In this document: positions 51,582-60,234 of the stretch, one piece after another
Numbering within the stretch: position 1 is the stretch's first letter
Layout: the number at the start of each line of letters is the position of its first letter
Assembly: GCA_900155415.1 (NCBI GenBank)
Contig: LT700187.1
Coordinates: 2,232,001 to 2,296,000 of the forward strand
Source: Christensenella massiliensis
GTDB lineage: Bacteria > Bacillota > Clostridia > Christensenellales > Christensenellaceae
DNA length: 64,000 bases
Direction: 5' to 3'
Translations under genes and position numbers: made by a program
The notes under the pieces: generated by a model
Database searches by the model: none
The model's input: only the letters and a program-made list of their open reading frames with translations
Told to the model about the DNA's origin: nothing

Positions 51582-51610
51582 AATATAATATAAAATCGTT
51601 CCGATGTCAA
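51582..51610 (-). promoter_or_regulatory. promoter of catabolic unit 1
   Basis: On the minus strand TTGACA (51610-51605), 17-base spacer, TATATT (51587-51582). A near-consensus sigma-A promoter upstream of the ROK gene. Confidence 0.75.
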
Positions 51611-51648
51611 TTATTATTTTCAAAGAAAAATTATATTTTTAAAATAAA

Positions 51649-51680
51649 AGCCGTCTGCGCTGTGCGGGACGCAGACGGCT
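51649..51680 (-). terminator. terminator of catabolic unit 2
   Basis: Same 11-bp stem as at 40040-40071, but followed on the minus strand by TTTATTTTAAAAAT, a better U-tract than in unit 1. It lies 39 bases upstream of the -35 element of unit 1's promoter, insulating the two units. Confidence 0.85.
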
Positions 51681-51725
51681 CTTGCTATCAAAAAAATGTA
51701 AGTTTCTTTCTAAAAGAAACTACAT

Positions 51726-52439
51726 CTATTTGATCGTCGTTATTATAGTTACATCCGGATGTAAACGCAGAAAAGATACCGGAAAATCTGTCCGCAGGCT
51801 CGTATCCTCCCAAAGCCGATGGATCGCTTCCTCCTTATCGTCCCCGTTTGCCACCAATATAATTTTTTTTGCTTTCAGGATCGTTCCCATTCCAATCGTA
51901 AGTGCCTGCTTTGGTACCTCTCCTTCATTCCTGAAAAAGCGTGCGTTTGCTTCTATCGTACTTTGAGTCAGCGTCACACAATAGGTCGCGTAATGGAGAC
52001 TGTCGGCTGGTTCATTAAATCCGATATGTCCGTTTCTTCCTATGCCCAGAAACGCTGCGTCAAGACCGCCCAAGCCGTCTATCATCTGTTCATACTGCTC
52101 TGCCGTCTGTTCCGGGTTTTCCGCCATTCCATCCGGAACGTGCGTTTTTTCGAGATCCACATTCACATGGCGGTAAAGATTCTCATACAGGAAATGATAA
52201 TATCCCTGCTCGCTTTCCCGGGAAAGTCCGACATATTCGTCCACATTGAAAAAATTCCCTTGGGAAAAATCCACTTTCCCCTCCTTGTTGAGTCTTGCTA
52301 AGGCCCGGTAGGTCCCTATCGGTGTTGAACCGGTAGGCAGTGCAAATACCGCCGACGGTTTTCTATTCAGTTCTTCTGTCAAAAATTCAGCGGCTGTTTC
52401 GCTCATCTGTTCATAGCTGTCTGTTAGGATAAAATTCAA
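51726..52439 (-). CDS. nagB: glucosamine-6-phosphate deaminase (unit 2)
   Basis: A 237-residue NagB nearly identical to the unit 1 copy, with the same GIGRNGHIGFNEP active-site segment. Differences include YEQM for YDQM, TAEQ for AAEQ, and VANGDD for VADGDD. The start is TTG at 52439 behind GGAGGG. Downstream, the inverted repeat that overlaps the stop in unit 1 is degraded here. Confidence 0.92.
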   Translation of the reverse strand: MNFILTDSYEQMSETAAEFLTEELNRKPSAVFALPTGSTPIGTYRALARLNKEGKVDFSQGNFFNVDEYVGLSRESEQGYYHFLYENLYRHVNVDLEKTHVPDGMAENPEQTAEQYEQMIDGLGGLDAAFLGIGRNGHIGFNEPADSLHYATYCVTLTQSTIEANARFFRNEGEVPKQALTIGMGTILKAKKIILVANGDDKEEAIHRLWEDTSLRTDFPVSFLRLHPDVTIITTIK

Positions 52440-52537
52440 CTCCCGCCCTCCTTTTTTGATATACTTTTCACCTTACTTATCTAACCATAGCCGAATAAAT
52501 TTATAGCGTAGTTTATCTATTTTGTTGACAAAATCAA

Positions 52538-52566
52538 TTGACGTAAAAGCTGATTTCATGTATAAT
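52538..52566 (+). promoter_or_regulatory. promoter of tRNA-Trp
   Basis: TTGACG (52538-52543), 17 bases, TATAAT (52561-52566), 23 bases before the tRNA. A second TTGACA lies at 52525-52530. Confidence 0.8.
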
Positions 52567-52589
52567 TTATTACGTTGTCCTTAATGATT

Positions 52590-52663
52590 AGGGGTGTAGT
52601 ATAATGGTAGTGCATTGGTCTCCAAAACCAATTGTGGGAGTTCGATCCTCTCCACCCCTGCCA
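52590..52663 (+). tRNA. tRNA-Trp (CCA)
   Basis: Acceptor AGGGGTG/CACCCCT, anticodon CCA at 52622-52624 in loop CTCCAAA, discriminator G, encoded CCA end. It is transcribed against the surrounding operon and sits between nagB and PIG-L of unit 2. Confidence 0.95.
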
Positions 52664-52673
52664 AAAATATGGT

Positions 52674-52710
52674 AAGGCGCCGAATCACAAGTATCGGCGC
52701 CTTGTCTTTT
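52674..52710 (+). terminator. terminator of tRNA-Trp
   Basis: AAGGCGCCGA/TCGGCGCCTT stem (52674-52683 with 52694-52703) followed by GTCTTTT. It also lies just beyond the PIG-L stop and may act on both strands. Confidence 0.85.
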
Positions 52711-52723
52711 GCCAGCAAGTCCT

Positions 52724-53428
52724 TTACGGCAGCAAACGCTTTGTACTGAACCGCGGCCAACCGGCATATTGCCGAAATCCCTCGGCATAAGGAACGCCGC
52801 ACTGCAATCCCCGGTATTTTGAACAGGTACGTACAAAATCTATGAAATCTATTTTGTCATGCTCCAGCATCCATTTGATCTGACTCTCGTGGCATGCGAG
52901 CATTTTCAGTTTCGTTTCGATCGTCTCTGTTACGTCAACATATTCCGTTGGCACGAAATTGATCCCCGCGAGCGTATCCATATAAAAAATCGGAACGATT
53001 TCACCATATGCCTCGGTTGCAGTTTGAATATGAGGAATGGACGAACCGAAGCTTGCATGAAAAGCCAATTGGCTCGTCTGCTGATGATCGCGCATGTAAT
53101 CGTCCGGATTATGCGTAATGATCAGATCCGGCTTGGCATAACGCACCACCTCAATGAGCCTGTTGATCGTCTCCCGTTCCGACGCCTCTACATGCATATC
53201 TCCTACGTCTATGTTGATCGATTCCGCTCCAATCAGCGCCGCAGCATCCTCCGCTTCCTTGGTGCGCATTTTACGCAGCTCGTCCGGCATGATCACTACA
53301 TGCCCCAGATTTCCGTTCGCCACATGGCACATGATCACTCTGTCGCCGCGTTCCGCATATTTTGCAAGCGTTCCTGCACAGCCGATCTCAAGGTCGTCCG
53401 GATGACAACCGATCGCTAATATATTCAT
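52724..53428 (-). CDS. PIG-L family deacetylase (unit 2)
   Basis: A 234-residue protein identical in amino-acid sequence, as far as I can compare, to the unit 1 copy (AIGCHPDDLEIGC metal site). Differences at the DNA level are a handful of bases near the 3' end. In this copy the gene is separated from nagB by the convergent tRNA-Trp gene, so its transcript must cross that gene and its terminator to reach nagB. Confidence 0.9.
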   Translation of the reverse strand: MNILAIGCHPDDLEIGCAGTLAKYAERGDRVIMCHVANGNLGHVVIMPDELRKMRTKEAEDAAALIGAESINIDVGDMHVEASERETINRLIEVVRYAKPDLIITHNPDDYMRDHQQTSQLAFHASFGSSIPHIQTATEAYGEIVPIFYMDTLAGINFVPTEYVDVTETIETKLKMLACHESQIKWMLEHDKIDFIDFVRTCSKYRGLQCGVPYAEGFRQYAGWPRFSTKRLLP

Positions 53429-53453
53429 AATAAGGACTCTCCCCTTTCCATGT

Positions 53454-54278
53454 TCAGATCTCAGACAATTCAAGTGTTACCGTATAGCTTTCACTGGTAT
53501 GCGGCGCTACCCACTTCACATATCTTCCCTCATTGATCGCATTGGGCGTTCCCAGCCACGGCTCTGCCGTTACGAGCCCATCGAATAAGGTGCATACCAC
53601 CAATGCTTCAAATGCATCGTCCGTTTGTATCGACACTTGATATCCGTCCGCCTGATTTATGATCTTTGTTTCGTTTGAATGCTTTTTACTGAATACATAA
53701 TCTCCGGGCTTTGTGAAATCTATCTCACTGTCATAACGCCGCTTTGTTCCATCCAGATAATTCACATATTCTTCCATATCGATCTTATATCTTAATCTGC
53801 TTTTGTCTGAGACCTTAAAATAGTGGTGCCAGCCAAAATAGTGCGGCATGGGCCTATCGGAACGGTTGCGGACCACAGCGTTGAATACCACGTGACCGTT
53901 TTCCATACGATAGGTGACCTCCAGACGAAAATCAAAGGGAAAATGCTCCTGCATGGATGTTTCGTTATTCGTGATATACAGCGTTACGCTGTTTTCTGTT
54001 GCTTCCTGTATCCCGAACGCCGCATTTTTGACGAGTCCGTGAAACGGCATCGCATATTCTTTCCCATCTATCGTGTACCGGTCGTCGGCTGTCCGGCTTG
54101 GAAATGGGAACAGCACCGGGCAGCCGCCTGCTAATACATTTGCAGTGGACAGCATGTTTTCATCTGCGCATATAATCGCCTTTCCGTTATAGAAAAGCTT
54201 TCCCAACATTCCGCCATAATCCGGGAATATCTTGCCGACAAGGTTTCCTGCGGCATTTTGTATTGTCAGCTGTCTCAT
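53454..54278 (-). CDS. aldose 1-epimerase/mutarotase family protein (unit 2)
   Basis: A 274-residue mutarotase identical to the unit 1 copy except for its first 19 residues (MRQLTIQNAAGNLVGKIF). It is preceded by GGAAAAG and only 34 bases from SDR-A, a compact operon spacing. This looks like the ancestral arrangement, with unit 1 carrying a replaced 5' end. Confidence 0.85.
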   Translation of the reverse strand: MRQLTIQNAAGNLVGKIFPDYGGMLGKLFYNGKAIICADENMLSTANVLAGGCPVLFPFPSRTADDRYTIDGKEYAMPFHGLVKNAAFGIQEATENSVTLYITNNETSMQEHFPFDFRLEVTYRMENGHVVFNAVVRNRSDRPMPHYFGWHHYFKVSDKSRLRYKIDMEEYVNYLDGTKRRYDSEIDFTKPGDYVFSKKHSNETKIINQADGYQVSIQTDDAFEALVVCTLFDGLVTAEPWLGTPNAINEGRYVKWVAPHTSESYTVTLELSEI

Positions 54279-54312
54279 AATCGGCTTTTCCTTTCACAAT
54301 CAAACATTACAC

Positions 54313-55080
54313 TTATGCAACGGTGATGCCGCCATCTGCGACGAGGATCGCGCCGTTCATATAGCTTCCTTCATCGCCTGCCAAAAACAACGCGATGTTC
54401 GCAATATCTTCCGCCGTTCCCCATCTTCTCAGCGGTGTGCCCTGCGTCAGAAATTTCTGTTCGTCAAACGTAGGCTTGTTGAGGTCGCTCTCATAGATCA
54501 TCGGCGTATGGATCGCTGCCGGCGCAATACAGTTCGTCCGGATCTTTTCCGGCCCGAATTCCACTGCCATCGCACGCGTAAGCGATATCGTCGCCCCCTT
54601 TGACGCGCTGTAAGCGTCGCAGTTCGGGATGCCGATCACTCCGCAGCTCGATGATGTGTTGATGATGCTTCCCCCTCCTCGCTTCCTGAGCAGCGGAATC
54701 GCCGCTTTCGAGCAATACATCATTCCAAACAGATTGATCCGGATGATCTGCTCGAATATATCCACATCTATCACGTCGAGCGCTGCGTCCTTCGTTCCCC
54801 AGAACACCGATGCATTGTTATACAACACATCGATCCCTCCGTACTTTTTCCCGATCTCCCCGAATACCGCCTGTACCTGCTCCCAGTCTGCGATATCCAG
54901 TTCGAAAAATTCAGCCTTTCCTCCGGCAGCGCAAATCTCTTCTTCCGCCTTTTTGCCGTTCTCTTTGTCCCGTTCCAAAATCAGTACGGCCGCGCTTTCC
55001 TTTGCAAACAGCTCAGCCGCTGCTCTTCCGATCCCGCTTCCTCCGCCTGTGATGGCCGTTACCTTTCCAGATAGTCTCAT
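54313..55080 (-). CDS. SDR family oxidoreductase A (unit 2)
   Basis: A 255-residue SDR nearly identical to the unit 1 copy. Substitutions are few and clustered in the cofactor-domain region (ESAAVLILERDKEN versus EGATVLILERDKES) and LRKRGGG versus LKKRGGG. It keeps TGGGSGIGRAA and YSASK. Confidence 0.9.
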   Translation of the reverse strand: MRLSGKVTAITGGGSGIGRAAAELFAKESAAVLILERDKENGKKAEEEICAAGGKAEFFELDIADWEQVQAVFGEIGKKYGGIDVLYNNASVFWGTKDAALDVIDVDIFEQIIRINLFGMMYCSKAAIPLLRKRGGGSIINTSSSCGVIGIPNCDAYSASKGATISLTRAMAVEFGPEKIRTNCIAPAAIHTPMIYESDLNKPTFDEQKFLTQGTPLRRWGTAEDIANIALFLAGDEGSYMNGAILVADGGITVA

Positions 55081-55093
55081 ATCCCTGTTCTCC

Positions 55094-55870
55094 TTACCAT
55101 ATCGTATAGCCGCCGTCAGATACTACGTTGGCTCCCGTCATATAATCTGACGCTCCAGACGCCAGAAACACCGCTATATCCCCAATATCCTCCGGTTCTC
55201 CCCACTTTTTCAGCGGGATCTGCCGCAAGGAATCCTCATAGAATTCCGGGTGCTCTGCTACATACGCCTTATTGATATCCGTCATATAATATCCCGGACA
55301 GATGGCGTTCACCGTAACGCCGTATTCCGACCATGCTCCCGCCATCAGCCTCGTTAGGCATTCGATCCCTGCCTTTGATACGTCATAAGCGCCTACTGTT
55401 GGATTGCGCATGGCAACATGCCCGGTCATAGATCCGAGATTTATGACTTTACCGCTTTTTTGTTCGATCATAATCCTTCCAACATGCTTCATCATGAGGA
55501 ATGTACCCGTCAGATTCGTTTCCAGAATACTGTTCCATTCCTCAAGCGGTTCATCAGTAAGCTTTTTGTTGCTTCTCCCGACCGCCGCATTATTGATCAA
55601 TATGTCGATTCTGCCGGCTGCATCCAGAACCGCTTGGCAGGCTGCCTTTACGCTTTGCTCGTTCGTAATATCTAGCTGGATGGCATGTGTTGCCGTTCCC
55701 GTCTCGTCTGCGATCTCCTCCGCCGTACGTGTAAGGCGTTCCAAATTCCGCGCCATCAGGAATACCTCCGCTCCCGCTCCTGATAATGCTCTCGCAAACG
55801 ATCTCCCAAGGCCCTGCCCCGCTCCTGTCACTACCGCTGTTTTCCCGCTCAGGTCAAATTTGTTTTTCAT
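55094..55870 (-). CDS. SDR family oxidoreductase B (unit 2)
   Basis: A 258-residue gluconate 5-dehydrogenase-like SDR. It matches unit 1 outside two or three short patches: here NEQSVKAACQAVLDAAGRIDILI, RSNKKLTDEP and EQKSGKVINLGSMTGHVA replace different residues. Between these patches about 90 bases are identical at DNA level. The changed stretches lie around the active-site Ser region and may affect substrate or simply record gene conversion. Confidence 0.9.
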   Translation of the reverse strand: MKNKFDLSGKTAVVTGAGQGLGRSFARALSGAGAEVFLMARNLERLTRTAEEIADETGTATHAIQLDITNEQSVKAACQAVLDAAGRIDILINNAAVGRSNKKLTDEPLEEWNSILETNLTGTFLMMKHVGRIMIEQKSGKVINLGSMTGHVAMRNPTVGAYDVSKAGIECLTRLMAGAWSEYGVTVNAICPGYYMTDINKAYVAEHPEFYEDSLRQIPLKKWGEPEDIGDIAVFLASGASDYMTGANVVSDGGYTIW

Positions 55871-55905
55871 GGCACCTGCCTCCTTGTTCCGCTTTCCATG
55901 CCTGC

Positions 55906-56856
55906 TCAATTACACTCTGCTTCGAGCGGGCCTGCCAGCTCCTTGATGAAGAACAGCTTACCCGGAAGCGTCGGCATGAAGCTCGCCGGCACCCACATAT
56001 CCGGTCCGTACCGCAGCGCCACCCACAGTGACATCCCCTGCCACATCATCCCGCGCTCATAACAGCCGTCGCACCCTCCTATGATCCGGTCTGACTGCAG
56101 GAACAAACCCGGCCCGATCGTATTCGCAAACGCCGGCACCTGCGTCGTCCTGCTTTTGAAGCTGTGCAGCGCATTCTGCTCGATCGTCAATGGGTTCAGA
56201 TGCGCTCCCAGCCTGTGCGTTGCGCTTTTCCACTCCTCCAAAGAGCTGTATTCTCCTGCAAACTGGGGCTCCCAGAATGCAATATGGAACACACGCCCGA
56301 TCCCGAATACGGTGACCAGCTCCGCGCCCTCCGCCTTCAGTGCCGCGATCTTTTCCGCATACGCCGGCAGATTCTCACGCGTTGCAAAATTGCGCTGCTC
56401 CTCCGGTATCGTCAGCTCTCCGAGCGGCCCATAAAAGTTTTGTTCCATTGCATACTGGAACGAGCCATGATTGTTCTTCTCCAGCGTATTGCCTTCCTCG
56501 TCGCTCCACTCGTCCATATTGAACCCATAGACATGGCCGCAGTCTATTCCCCACTCCTTCAGAAAATATACCGCCCATTGATACATCCCCATCGGCCCTA
56601 CCGGGAAGATCATCGCCAGCTTCCTGCCTGCTTCCTTCGCCCGCCTGATCTCAAGGGCGATCTCATGCCCCATCATCATTCCGAAGACCGTATTGTCTTC
56701 ACATTCCACCGGCCTGAAGTCCCTGTGCCAAAATTCCTGTCTCTCAAAAATCTCTGCCGGCGCGTGCCCGCAGCATTCATCTATTTTCGCTAAATCCCAT
56801 CCTTTTGGGAAAAAGTTTTCCATATTTGAATTTTTTATTGTTGTCAGTAGATTCAT
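55906..56856 (-). CDS. divergent NagB-like sugar isomerase/deaminase (unit 2)
   Basis: A 316-residue copy of the unit 1 protein, with one visible substitution (KNNHGSF for KSNHGSF). It has the same [12 protein letters not shown] and [14 protein letters not shown] segments. Its strong conservation between copies suggests both are functional. Confidence 0.75.
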   Translation of the reverse strand: MNLLTTIKNSNMENFFPKGWDLAKIDECCGHAPAEIFERQEFWHRDFRPVECEDNTVFGMMMGHEIALEIRRAKEAGRKLAMIFPVGPMGMYQWAVYFLKEWGIDCGHVYGFNMDEWSDEEGNTLEKNNHGSFQYAMEQNFYGPLGELTIPEEQRNFATRENLPAYAEKIAALKAEGAELVTVFGIGRVFHIAFWEPQFAGEYSSLEEWKSATHRLGAHLNPLTIEQNALHSFKSRTTQVPAFANTIGPGLFLQSDRIIGGCDGCYERGMMWQGMSLWVALRYGPDMWVPASFMPTLPGKLFFIKELAGPLEAECN

Positions 56857-56907
56857 GTTATTCCTGCTCCCGCTTATATTTTTTGTGCTTTCCTGATATT
56901 AGAATCT

Positions 56908-56944
56908 TTTTCTATACAGGCAAAAGTTTTGCCTGTATAGAAAA
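56908..56944 (-). repeat. 18-bp perfect inverted repeat between Gfo/Idh and NagB-like genes (unit 2)
   Basis: Identical to 45186-45222: TTTTCTATACAGGCAAAA (56908-56925) and its complement (56927-56944) around one G. Confidence 0.7.
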
Positions 56945-56953
56945 GTGTAGAAA

Positions 56954-57979
56954 TCAATACTGTACCGTGACCGGTTCCCTCTTGGCAGCAGATTCCAGCA
57001 CGGCCAGAAGCGCCAGCGATGTGTTCGCAGCATCCTCCGTGCTCACAAGGAACGGCTTCCCGTCTATCAGCCTGTCTACAAACGACCGGATGCTCTCGTA
57101 TGCGAAGCCCTTTACCTTTCCGTCCACGCGGTCTCTTACGATCACGTCCGGCGTCGTCACCTTTTTGTCCGTTACTTCTTGGATCATCGTATGGCTCGAG
57201 CAATCGATATTGATCATCCCATCCGTTCCCAGCACCGTGAATTTGATATCATTGATGCATGTGTTCGCATTCGGGGTGATCCAGCCGTTTTCCATCTGGG
57301 CGATGCCCCCGTTCCTGAACTCGAGCGTTGTCAGATACATATCCGGCACATCTACTCCCAGCTTTTTCAGCACGCCTTCCCGCGACACTGCATACACCCG
57401 TTCTACCTCGCTTCCCATCAGCCATCTCAGCGTATCCAGGCAATGGCTCCCGAGAAACCACAGGATAGACGACTGTGCCGCCCACGACAGCATGTCTGTC
57501 GCTACCCATTTGATATCGTTCAGACGTCCGTATGCGCTGTAGGGCGTACCCAGATTCCCGGCGTCGATCGATTGCTTCGCGACATTGACCGCCGGGTTCC
57601 AGCGGTTGTGCAGGTCTACCATGGCTCGGACATTGTTCTTCCCGAACGCATCCATCATTCTGTGCACATCGTCGCGTGTGGTTGCCAGCGGCTTTTCGAT
57701 CAGCAGATCCTTCTTTGCGTTGGCACATGCCACAGCGATATCTGCATGCAGGAAGTCCGGCGTTACGATCGCGATCGCATCGCAGCTCGATTTTTCCGCC
57801 ATTTCGCGGTAATCTGTATACACCTCTTCCACGCCGAATTTTGCTGCCAGCGCCTCTGCTCTTCCTTTATCTTTATCGCAGATTGCTACCGTCTGGGCAA
57901 ACGGATGCTCGTTGTAAATGCTTGCATGCGTTTCTCCCCAGATCCCTGCTCCTACGATTCCCATCCTCAATTTTTCCAT
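56954..57979 (-). CDS. Gfo/Idh/MocA family oxidoreductase (unit 2)
   Basis: A 341-residue protein almost identical to the unit 1 copy (MGIVGAGIWGETHASIY, EKPLATT); a visible change is PVTVQY for PITVQY at the C-terminus. The frame is open a further 29 codons upstream, but the ATG at 57979 with AAAGGG is conserved between units, and homology ends just before it. Confidence 0.9.
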   Translation of the reverse strand: MEKLRMGIVGAGIWGETHASIYNEHPFAQTVAICDKDKGRAEALAAKFGVEEVYTDYREMAEKSSCDAIAIVTPDFLHADIAVACANAKKDLLIEKPLATTRDDVHRMMDAFGKNNVRAMVDLHNRWNPAVNVAKQSIDAGNLGTPYSAYGRLNDIKWVATDMLSWAAQSSILWFLGSHCLDTLRWLMGSEVERVYAVSREGVLKKLGVDVPDMYLTTLEFRNGGIAQMENGWITPNANTCINDIKFTVLGTDGMINIDCSSHTMIQEVTDKKVTTPDVIVRDRVDGKVKGFAYESIRSFVDRLIDGKPFLVSTEDAANTSLALLAVLESAAKREPVTVQY

Positions 57980-58034
57980 TGCTTTTTCCCTTTCGTCGGC
58001 TCGTAGCTTATCACTATCCATTATCCTGTTTATA

Positions 58035-58063
58035 TCCGGTATCCGGGAGCCCCGGATACCGGA
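58035..58063 (-). terminator. 13-bp perfect hairpin after the unit 2 binding-protein gene
   Basis: TCCGGTATCCGGG (58035-58047) pairs with 58051-58063 around a three-base loop, 14 bases after the binding-protein stop. No T-run follows, so it is likely to stabilise the upstream mRNA (high binding-protein expression) rather than fully terminate. Unit 1 has nothing comparable. Confidence 0.6.
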
Positions 58064-58077
58064 CAACAGTTATCGTT

Positions 58078-59139
58078 TTAGAATTCGTAATCGTGAATAT
58101 TATCTTTGGTGAAAATGATACTCGGGATATAACCAACAGTCGTTCCTTCGGGAACAATAATCTCTCCGCCATATTCTCCGAAGTTCTGTCCATCCTGCGG
58201 AAGACTTCCGTCGTTCAGATAGTTGATCGCTGCCGCTGCTGCATCATATCCCATCACGCCGGGATCCCATAGAATCAGTTCCGGAATCGTACCAGAATCA
58301 ACATATTCCGAGCACTGGGACGGCAGGCCGATTCCGAGAGAAATAATCTCCCCGGTTTTCCCAGCAGATTCAATCGCCATCGCAGCAGCCGGTGGGTTGA
58401 CAGTGGAAACGCCTGCAAATGCCTTGATATCCGGATAGGTCTGAATCAGATTTTCTACCTGAGAAACACACTTTTCGAAGTCATCATCGCAGGCTTCCGT
58501 TGCAACGATTTCGATATCCGGATAGTCTGCTAAAACCGCTTCGATTGCATCGAGTCTCTGATTCAAGGTGTCGGAGCCAAGGCCGCCCGTGAGAAGTGCA
58601 ACCTGTCCTTCTCCGCCGGTCTGTTCTACAATACTCTCACCAATCGCCGTTCCGCTTTCTACCGCATCGCCTGCCGTAATGCAGAACAATCTGTCGCTGT
58701 CCGGCGCATCAATATCGAAAGTGAATACTGCAACGCCCGCTTCTATCGCTTTGTTGATCGTGGGAATAATCGCCGTACTATCTGCCGTAGACACAAGGAT
58801 CGCATCTGCCCCCTGTGTGATCAGATCCTCAATAAAAGTGATCTCCTGATTGACATCTTCAGAGGACGGACCTGTGTAAGAAATAATTTCTGCACCCATT
58901 TCCTCGGCGGCTTTCTTCGATCCCTCCGCAGCATAATCAAAATACGGAGCACCCATCTGTTTTACAACTATGCCGATTTTCCACGGTTCTCCATCGCTGC
59001 CTGTCTGTGTTTCCTCAGCTGTCTGTGAGCTTTCTGCAGGCGTCGAGCTTTCCGCAGGTGCTTCAGACGAACATCCGAACATAGCGAATACCATAACTGC
59101 TACTAAGGCCAGTATTGCAAATACTTTAACTTTTTTCAT
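58078..59139 (-). CDS. RbsB-type sugar-binding lipoprotein (unit 2)
   Basis: A 353-residue lipoprotein: signal peptide, lipobox MFGC (Cys23), Ser/Thr/Glu-rich linker, and a type I binding fold (WKIGIVVKQMGAPYFDYAAEG). ATG 59139 follows AGGAG. It shares only the fold with the unit 1 protein, consistent with a different or overlapping sugar ligand. Confidence 0.9.
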   Translation of the reverse strand: MKKVKVFAILALVAVMVFAMFGCSSEAPAESSTPAESSQTAEETQTGSDGEPWKIGIVVKQMGAPYFDYAAEGSKKAAEEMGAEIISYTGPSSEDVNQEITFIEDLITQGADAILVSTADSTAIIPTINKAIEAGVAVFTFDIDAPDSDRLFCITAGDAVESGTAIGESIVEQTGGEGQVALLTGGLGSDTLNQRLDAIEAVLADYPDIEIVATEACDDDFEKCVSQVENLIQTYPDIKAFAGVSTVNPPAAAMAIESAGKTGEIISLGIGLPSQCSEYVDSGTIPELILWDPGVMGYDAAAAAINYLNDGSLPQDGQNFGEYGGEIIVPEGTTVGYIPSIIFTKDNIHDYEF

Positions 59140-59235
59140 TTTTTTCTCCTTTTTTCGCTTCATAATTTTTTGATCCAACTGCTTTGTTACTTTCTCTCCA
59201 TGGATTTTTTCTTTTCACCTCCTCAGTCGACACAA

Positions 59236-60234
59236 TCAATGCGCTGCCACTGCCTTGTTGCGCTTCTTTACTTTAAAACCGCCGCTGCGGCGTTTTGCAT
59301 CATATCCTACCGCTACAAGCAGTACGCATCCCGTAAATATCATCTGCCAATATGCGTTGATGCCCAGAAGATTGAAGCCGTTGATAATGAAATTCATGAT
59401 CAGTACCCCAATAATCGTTCCGGGGATATTTCCTTTCCCTCCTACAATACTGGTTCCCCCCAGCAGCGCAGCCGTTACTACGTCAAAAGCAGTATTATCT
59501 CCTGCATCAGGGGAGGCGGATATCAGTCTGGAGGAAAAGATTATCCCGGCAAAAGCTGCCAGTAATGCACTGATCACGTAAACAGATATCGTGATCTGAT
59601 CCGTATTTACTCCCGCAATATTCGCTGCTTTCGGATTTCCACCCGTCGCATATACAAAGCGTCCAAACTTTGTTGACGTCATGATCCATGCAAATACGAT
59701 TGAAACTACAATCATCAATATAATAGGAATCGGGAAGCCTCCTACCGTACCATGCGCGAGTTCCTCGTATCCGTCTGGAAACGTGCTGACAGGCCGTCCG
59801 TCCGTAATTACATAGATGATACTGCGCAGAGCCGTCATCGTTGCTAACGTTCCAATGATTGGCTGGAATCTTGCCTTTGCAATCAGTATCCCGTTTAAAA
59901 GTCCGATTACTGCCGCGACCAGCAATGCTAAAATAAGCGCCAGTGCAAAATTCATTCCCATTCCATAGCATATACCTGCAATTGCCGGTACGATCGCCAT
60001 GACCGTTCCGACCGAAAGATCAAAGCCTCCCGCAATAATAACGACCGTCATGCCAATCGCTACAATAGCCGTTTCACTGATTCTCGTAAGAACCGTTATG
60101 ATGTTGTTCGGAGTAACGAAGCTGGAATTTGCAAATCCCATAAATACGAACCATGCAGCCAAAAAGAGCAACAGAACGATTTCGTATCCGAATTTGAAGC
60201 CGCCTTTTGATTTTTGTGTGTTTATTTTCTGCAT
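59236..60234 (-). CDS. RbsC-type ABC sugar permease, second (unit 2)
   Basis: A 332-residue membrane protein with the GMTVVIIAGGFDLSVG, LNG and GGTSIVGGKGNIPGTIIG markers. Its start overlaps the stop of the preceding permease gene by one base, and the pair presumably forms a heterodimeric channel. The C-terminus is basic (VKKRNKAVAAH). Confidence 0.9.
   Translation of the reverse strand: MQKINTQKSKGGFKFGYEIVLLLFLAAWFVFMGFANSSFVTPNNIITVLTRISETAIVAIGMTVVIIAGGFDLSVGTVMAIVPAIAGICYGMGMNFALALILALLVAAVIGLLNGILIAKARFQPIIGTLATMTALRSIIYVITDGRPVSTFPDGYEELAHGTVGGFPIPIILMIVVSIVFAWIMTSTKFGRFVYATGGNPKAANIAGVNTDQITISVYVISALLAAFAGIIFSSRLISASPDAGDNTAFDVVTAALLGGTSIVGGKGNIPGTIIGVLIMNFIINGFNLLGINAYWQMIFTGCVLLVAVGYDAKRRSGGFKVKKRNKAVAAH

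Larger units (their letters stand above)
51649..57985. repeat. long direct repeat, copy 2 (catabolic core of unit 2)
   Basis: Second copy of the seven-gene core, about 6.3 kb, nearly identical to 40039-46263. It contains a tRNA-Trp gene with its promoter between nagB and PIG-L that copy 1 lacks. Confidence 0.92.

Noticed and set aside
40039-57985. Large composite transposon explaining the repeat
   Set aside because: No transposase, integrase or terminal repeats flank the units; homology ends at functional borders (terminator and a start codon), which fits homologous duplication rather than transposition.
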